From NCBI GenBank assembly GCA_951812335.1, contig OX638293.1, positions 576,501 to 640,500 of the forward strand: 64,000 nucleotides of DNA, written 5' to 3'. The stretch comes from Rhodothermales bacterium. Lineage in GTDB: Bacteria > Bacteroidota > Rhodothermia > Rhodothermales > VXPQ01. A model generated the notes under the pieces. That model did not search any database and was not told where the DNA came from. It saw only the letters and a program-made list of their open reading frames with translations. Made by a program: the position numbers and the translations under genes. Position 1 is the first letter of the stretch. Each line of letters starts with the position of its first letter. This document shows, piece after piece, positions 60,631-64,000 of this stretch.

Positions 60631-61431
60631 GTGAAAACACCGAAGAACACAACCCCAGGATCGGCGCGTTCCGGAAAAAGTACGCTCGAAGAACGCTTTT
60701 TCCTGAGCGGACCGGGCAGGCGGCTGGCCGAACTGATCCGGGCCGGGCGCATCTTCTTCGAGTTCCTCCGGGGCTTTCGCAAGCTGCATTTTGTCGGGCC
60801 TTGCGTGACGGTTTTCGGCTCGGCTCGTTTCCCCGAAGATCACGTCTATTACCAACTGGCTCGACAGGTGGGTAGCCAACTGGCCGAAGCGGGGTTCACG
60901 GTGATGACCGGAGGAGGGCCCGGCATTATGGAGGCCGCCAACCGCGGAGCCCGGGAGGTGGACGGGCTCAGTATCGGCTGCAACATTGAGCTTCCCGAGG
61001 AGCAGGAATGCAACCGGTATCTGGACCAGTGGGTAGAGTTCAACCACTTTTTCGTTCGCAAGGTGATGCTGGTCAAATACTCCTATGCATTCGTGGTGCT
61101 TCCTGGCGGTTTTGGCACCCTGGACGAGATATTCGAAACGCTTACACTGGTGCAGACAGGGAAGATACTGGATTTGCCGGTCGTCGTGATGGGCGCCGAG
61201 TACTGGTCGGAGATGATCGACTTTGTTTCCCACACCATGGTTCACGAGGGGACGATCAGCCCGGAGGACGCCGCCCGGTGGATACTTACCGATTCCCCCG
61301 AGGAAGCCGTCTCCATCATCGTAAAGGCGGCTAACACGCGATTCCACCTCAATCTGAAACCCCGGTGGATTCTGGGCGAGTCCAGGCGAACCCGCAAACG
61401 GGCCCCAAAAGAGGGTAGTACCGAACCGTGA
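60631..61431 (+). CDS. LOG-family protein (nucleotide 5'-monophosphate nucleosidase-like)
   Basis: 266 residues with GTG start. Rossmann fold: VTVFGSARF, MTGGGPGIMEAANRGAREV (the PGGGxGTxxE-linked active site), PGGFGTLDEIFETLTLVQTGK. The LOG/TIGR00730 family includes plant cytokinin-activating phosphoribohydrolases and bacterial PpnN-like proteins that cleave nucleotide monophosphates. The extra N-terminal ~50 residues fit the longer bacterial form. The real substrate cannot be told. Its upstream region holds the interrupted repeat end, so its promoter could be affected. Confidence 0.9.
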   Translation: MKTPKNTTPGSARSGKSTLEERFFLSGPGRRLAELIRAGRIFFEFLRGFRKLHFVGPCVTVFGSARFPEDHVYYQLARQVGSQLAEAGFTVMTGGGPGIMEAANRGAREVDGLSIGCNIELPEEQECNRYLDQWVEFNHFFVRKVMLVKYSYAFVVLPGGFGTLDEIFETLTLVQTGKILDLPVVVMGAEYWSEMIDFVSHTMVHEGTISPEDAARWILTDSPEEAVSIIVKAANTRFHLNLKPRWILGESRRTRKRAPKEGSTEP

Positions 61432-61527
61432 AACCTCGCACCATCGATGAATACCTGGCCCGCCCGCACCTTATCATTCTGCATGATTATATTGGATCGT
61501 CTAATCTTTCCCAGGCGCAAAGGGAAC

Positions 61528-62325
61528 ATGCGAAATTCGATCACCATCGTTGTATTGGCGGCGCTTGTTGCATGGTGCGTGCCTGTTCAAGCGCAATCGG
61601 CCAAGCAGGTACTACTCGAGGGCAAGCAGATACTGACGGACGGAGCCAATCATGACGATCAGGATAAACTCCTGGAGGCCCGTGCGCTTTTCGAGCAAGC
61701 CGTCCATGACGACAGTCTGGCTATATTCGCCCGTTACTATGCCGCGTCGGCGGCAAGCGAGCAGGCTAACATTCTGGCAGAGAAGGGTGACTCGGACCAC
61801 AATCGTAAAATCCTGGAGTACGTCAACTACGCCATTGACCATCTTGAAGCGGCGACCGATCGGGACGAATTTTTTGCCGAAGGCTGGTTAATGCTTTCCG
61901 CCGTATATGGCCAGAAGATGACAGTACGACCCTTGCAAGCTGTGTCCCTGGGCCGCAAGTTCAACAGGGCTATGTCAAGGGCTCGGGAACTTGCACCCGA
62001 CAATCCTAGGGTTGTGCTATTGAGGGCTATTACCGATTATAATCTCCCGCGCATTGTGGGGGGTAACAAGGACCGTGCACTGGAAGGGCTGTACAGAGCG
62101 GCTCGCCTCTTCGAGGAAGAAGTGGTGGAAGATCCTGTCTTGCCGTCATGGGGTCACGAGGATACGTATGCACGCCTCGGGATTGTCTTTATGGACCGGG
62201 GCAATCTGGAAGAGGCCCGGACGGCATTCGAGCGGGCGCTTGAGATCAACCCCGAGTTCGGATGGGTGCAGCGCACGCTGCTCCCGTCCCTCGAAGAAGC
62301 GGAGGCCGCCTCGGTCGCAAATTAG
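61528..62325 (+). CDS. secreted TPR-repeat protein
   Basis: 265 residues from MRNSITIVV with AGGG just upstream. Signal peptide about 1-23 (VVLAALVAWCVPVQAQ). Helical repeats follow: LLEARALFEQAVHDDSLAIFARYYA (about 45-70), then a middle section, and a clear TPR at the C-terminus (DTYARLGIVFMDRGNLEEARTAFERALEINPEFGW). Likely periplasmic scaffold. Its last bases overlap an IS256-type transposase relic, so the 3' end may have been shaped by that insertion. Confidence 0.8.
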   Translation: MRNSITIVVLAALVAWCVPVQAQSAKQVLLEGKQILTDGANHDDQDKLLEARALFEQAVHDDSLAIFARYYAASAASEQANILAEKGDSDHNRKILEYVNYAIDHLEAATDRDEFFAEGWLMLSAVYGQKMTVRPLQAVSLGRKFNRAMSRARELAPDNPRVVLLRAITDYNLPRIVGGNKDRALEGLYRAARLFEEEVVEDPVLPSWGHEDTYARLGIVFMDRGNLEEARTAFERALEINPEFGWVQRTLLPSLEEAEAASVAN

Positions 62326-62512
62326 TCCGGACGCGATCGTCAAGGACAAGGGCGCTTTCCCGAACGACGAGGCGATCTTCAAACTGCTATGGCTCGGCCT
62401 GCGGGAAGCCTCGAAGAAATGGAAGCAACCCATACTCGACTGGAAAGCCGTACTCAATCGGTTCGTCATACTCTACGGGGACCGTGTCCCTAATCCCGCT
62501 TACACAGTTTAG
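62322..62512 (+). pseudogene. IS256-family (Mutator-type) transposase, C-terminal relic
   Basis: About 60 residues in frame: FPNDEAIFKLLWLGLREASKKWKQPILDWKAVLNRFVILYGDR then a stop. This matches the end of IS256-type transposases (FPxDEAxxKLLYLALRNxSKKWxxPIxxWxxALNxFxIxF). The rest of the gene and the element's ends are missing. It directly follows the TPR gene. Confidence 0.75.
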
Positions 62513-62654
62513 CGGACACATCCTCGGTCTTTGCCCCATCGCGCAAGCCCGTAATTTGCCATTCTTCCAATAATCCTTGACATATCAGGATGTGTATAGT
62601 ATTTTTGACATCATGTCAACTAAATCAGTCATTTCATCAAAATAGGAAGACTCC

Positions 62655-63074
62655 ATGGATACGTCCTTCGAAGAGAAAAGCGTCTGGATTCAACTCGTCA
62701 GTCTCGTCGTCGGCCTGGGCGGGTACCTGATCGTTGCCGGCCTCATGCTGTCGAACGGCGTCAGTGTCCTGCCGCCCTTCGTGCCGGTCTTCGCCGTGGC
62801 GATCATTTTCATCGTGGCCGTCAACATCGCAGGACACGTCGTTGCGGCGATCGCCAGCCGACCGGACGAGGCCGACGAGCGCGATCGGCTCATCGGCTGG
62901 CGCGCAGAGAGCCGGTCGTCGTGGATACTGGGCGTCGGGGTCATCGGCGCGATCATGGCGCTGATCCTGTCGGTCGGCGGCGTCTGGGTGGCGCACCTGC
63001 TTCTCATCTCGCTGTTCGGTTCCGAGGTGGCGAAGGACGTGTTGCAGATCGTTTACTACCGCCGGGGGATATGA
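62655..63074 (+). CDS. four-helix inner membrane protein, DUF2178-like
   Basis: 139 residues. Four hydrophobic spans (about 11-33, 40-62, 91-113, 114-128), a charged loop RPDEADERDRLIGWRAE between helices 2 and 3. This resembles the small membrane proteins annotated as DUF2178 that sit before an XRE regulator. It is translationally coupled to the regulator by an ATGA overlap. Function unknown; a signal-sensing or transport role with the regulator is inferred from the pairing only. Confidence 0.75.
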   Translation: MDTSFEEKSVWIQLVSLVVGLGGYLIVAGLMLSNGVSVLPPFVPVFAVAIIFIVAVNIAGHVVAAIASRPDEADERDRLIGWRAESRSSWILGVGVIGAIMALILSVGGVWVAHLLLISLFGSEVAKDVLQIVYYRRGI

Positions 63075-63304
63075 ACATGGCTCAGTCGGGGACGAGCATC
63101 CGCAACCAGATCCGGACCCTGCGGTTTCACCACGGTGAGATGACGCAGCAGCAACTCGCCGACCAGGTCGGCGTCACGCGGCAGACGGTCAATGCGATCG
63201 AGGGCGGCAAGTACTCGCCGTCGCTTGAGGTCGCGTTCCGGATTGCCGATGTGTTCGGCAAGCCGCTAGAAGAAGTGTTTCAGTTCGTCGCCGCGTCCGG
63301 GTGA
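63071..63304 (+). CDS. XRE/HTH-family small transcriptional regulator
   Basis: 77 residues. Single helix-turn-helix: MTQQQLADQVGVTRQTVNAIEGGKYSPSLEVAFRIADVFG, the standard Cro/CI form, with the C-terminal ~15 residues ending EEVFQFVAASG. It overlaps the membrane protein gene by four bases. Such pairs occur widely; the regulator is likely to control its own operon. Confidence 0.9.
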   Translation: MNMAQSGTSIRNQIRTLRFHHGEMTQQQLADQVGVTRQTVNAIEGGKYSPSLEVAFRIADVFGKPLEEVFQFVAASG

Positions 63305-63394
63305 CGGGGACGAACTCGTAAAAACCCATAATTTGCCCTACAAAATTAACAATAAACATTTGAAAAAAAATAACTTATAAAAAATTATTTTCAT

Positions 63395-63410
63395 TGTTTC
63401 ACGTGAAACA
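63395..63410. other. parS: parS site (ParB-binding palindrome TGTTTCACGTGAAACA)
   Basis: A perfect 16-base palindrome that matches the bacterial parS consensus TGTTNCACGTGAAACA exactly. It lies in an AT-rich gap directly at the murQ stop codon. parS sites cluster around the replication origin, so this supports an origin-proximal position for the window. No parA or parB is in the window. Confidence 0.88.
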
Positions 63411-64000
63411 TTACCTCGATTTTCCAATCGCCGCTCGCACGAATCCCCCAGCTTTCTCAAGCCGACCGGCCGCCTCTTCCGCATCCGCCCCGGCAAGATG
63501 CATGACCAACGCCGTCTTCACGTGTCCCCCGGCGCGATCCAGCAATTCCGCTGCCTTGGCATAGGACACACCCGTCACCGTCATTACGGTGCGTTTCGAT
63601 CGCTCGACCAGCTTTGCGTTCGTCATTTGCAGATCCACCATCATATTCTCATACACTTTACCGAGGCGAATCATCGAGGCGGTGGTGAGCATATTGAGCA
63701 CCAGTTTCTGCGCCGTCCCGGATTTCATGCGCGTCGAACCCATAATTACTTCGGGTCCGACCACCGGGCAGATGGCCACATCCACTTCCAGATCGAAGTG
63801 CTGGCGAGGATTGCAGGTAATGTAGATCGTTTTACAGCCGATGGAGCGGGCATGCCGGATCGCGCCCACGACAAACGGTGTTCGTCGGCTCGCCGCAATC
63901 CCGCACACGACATCGGGAGGCTGCACGCCGGCCTCAACCAATGCGTCGACGCCATTGGACTCGAGGTCCTCGGCGCCTTCCTGCGAACGGAAAACCGCTG
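63411..64000 (-). CDS. murQ: N-acetylmuramic acid 6-phosphate etherase MurQ, 5' part beyond the window
   Basis: The final ~196 residues are present and the start is outside. Motifs: CGIAASRRTPFVVGAI, IYITCNP, VGPEVIMGSTRMKSGTAQKLVLNMLTTASMIRLGKVYENMMVDLQMTNAKL. The SIS-domain enzyme cleaves the lactyl ether of MurNAc-6-P to GlcNAc-6-P in cell-wall recycling. Its stop codon abuts the parS palindrome. Confidence 0.93.
   Translation of the reverse strand, partial: AVFRSQEGAEDLESNGVDALVEAGVQPPDVVCGIAASRRTPFVVGAIRHARSIGCKTIYITCNPRQHFDLEVDVAICPVVGPEVIMGSTRMKSGTAQKLVLNMLTTASMIRLGKVYENMMVDLQMTNAKLVERSKRTVMTVTGVSYAKAAELLDRAGGHVKTALVMHLAGADAEEAAGRLEKAGGFVRAAIGKSR

Overview
The window reads as chromosome of a GC-rich member of the FCB group, most likely a Rhodothermota/Rhodothermia relative. 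Lineage clues are a SusC-like TonB receptor with a carboxypeptidase-regulatory-like N-terminus, a secreted protein with a type IX (YPNPFNPST-type) sorting domain, a Bacteroidota-style omega subunit, and a DUF4295 gene directly after rpmB-rpmG. Almost everything is chromosomal housekeeping, densely packed, with little horizontally acquired DNA. No named species can be assigned from sequence alone.

Layout. 1-5.3 kb: end of an MFS transporter, a TonB receptor and a T9SS-sorted beta-helix protein. 5.3-9.5 kb: strongly phased T-tracts, recJ, a Nudix gene and pgi. 9.5-9.9 kb: a DnaA-box cluster, a DnaA-trio-like repeat and an AT-rich unwinding region, which is the best origin candidate. 10-21 kb (+ strand): comEC, nusB, a phosphatase, ychF, a lipoprotein, a LolC/E permease, a ComA-family synthase, rpmB-rpmG-DUF4295, three tRNAs, a frameshifted Zn-ribbon gene and an SMP-30 lipoprotein. 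21.4-31.6 kb (- strand): rplM-rpsI-rpsB-tsf-pyrH-frr, tRNA-Ser, yicC-gmk-rpoZ, coaBC, a UDG and dnaB. 32-36 kb: a sigma factor, a small membrane protein, then dnaN and dnaA with a second DnaA-box cluster. 36-42.6 kb (+): yceD-rpmF-plsX-fabH-fabD-fabG and a DEAD-box helicase. 42.6-48.2 kb (-): a five-gene signalling operon (STAS, receiver-PP2C, RsbW-like kinase, periplasmic binding protein, TorS-like histidine kinase). 48.6-55.7 kb: two tRNAs and the origin-type cluster rpmH-rnpA-yidC-mnmE-mnmG-rsmG. 55.7-64 kb: mfd, an intact IS5-family element, a LOG-family protein, a TPR protein, an IS256 relic, a membrane protein/XRE pair, a perfect parS site and the start-truncated murQ.

A dispersed 254-bp repeat with terminal inverted repeats (GGATACTC/GAGTATCC) occurs twice full length, once internally deleted and as short ends elsewhere. 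The two full copies differ by compensatory changes in internal hairpins. One short end is split by the IS5-family element.

The most notable points are the trio-bearing origin candidate 25 kb from dnaA, a DnaA lacking its usual N-terminal domain I, the origin-proximal parS, the structured MITE family, the sensor-to-partner-switch operon, and a family-4 UDG that lacks all four iron-sulfur cysteines.
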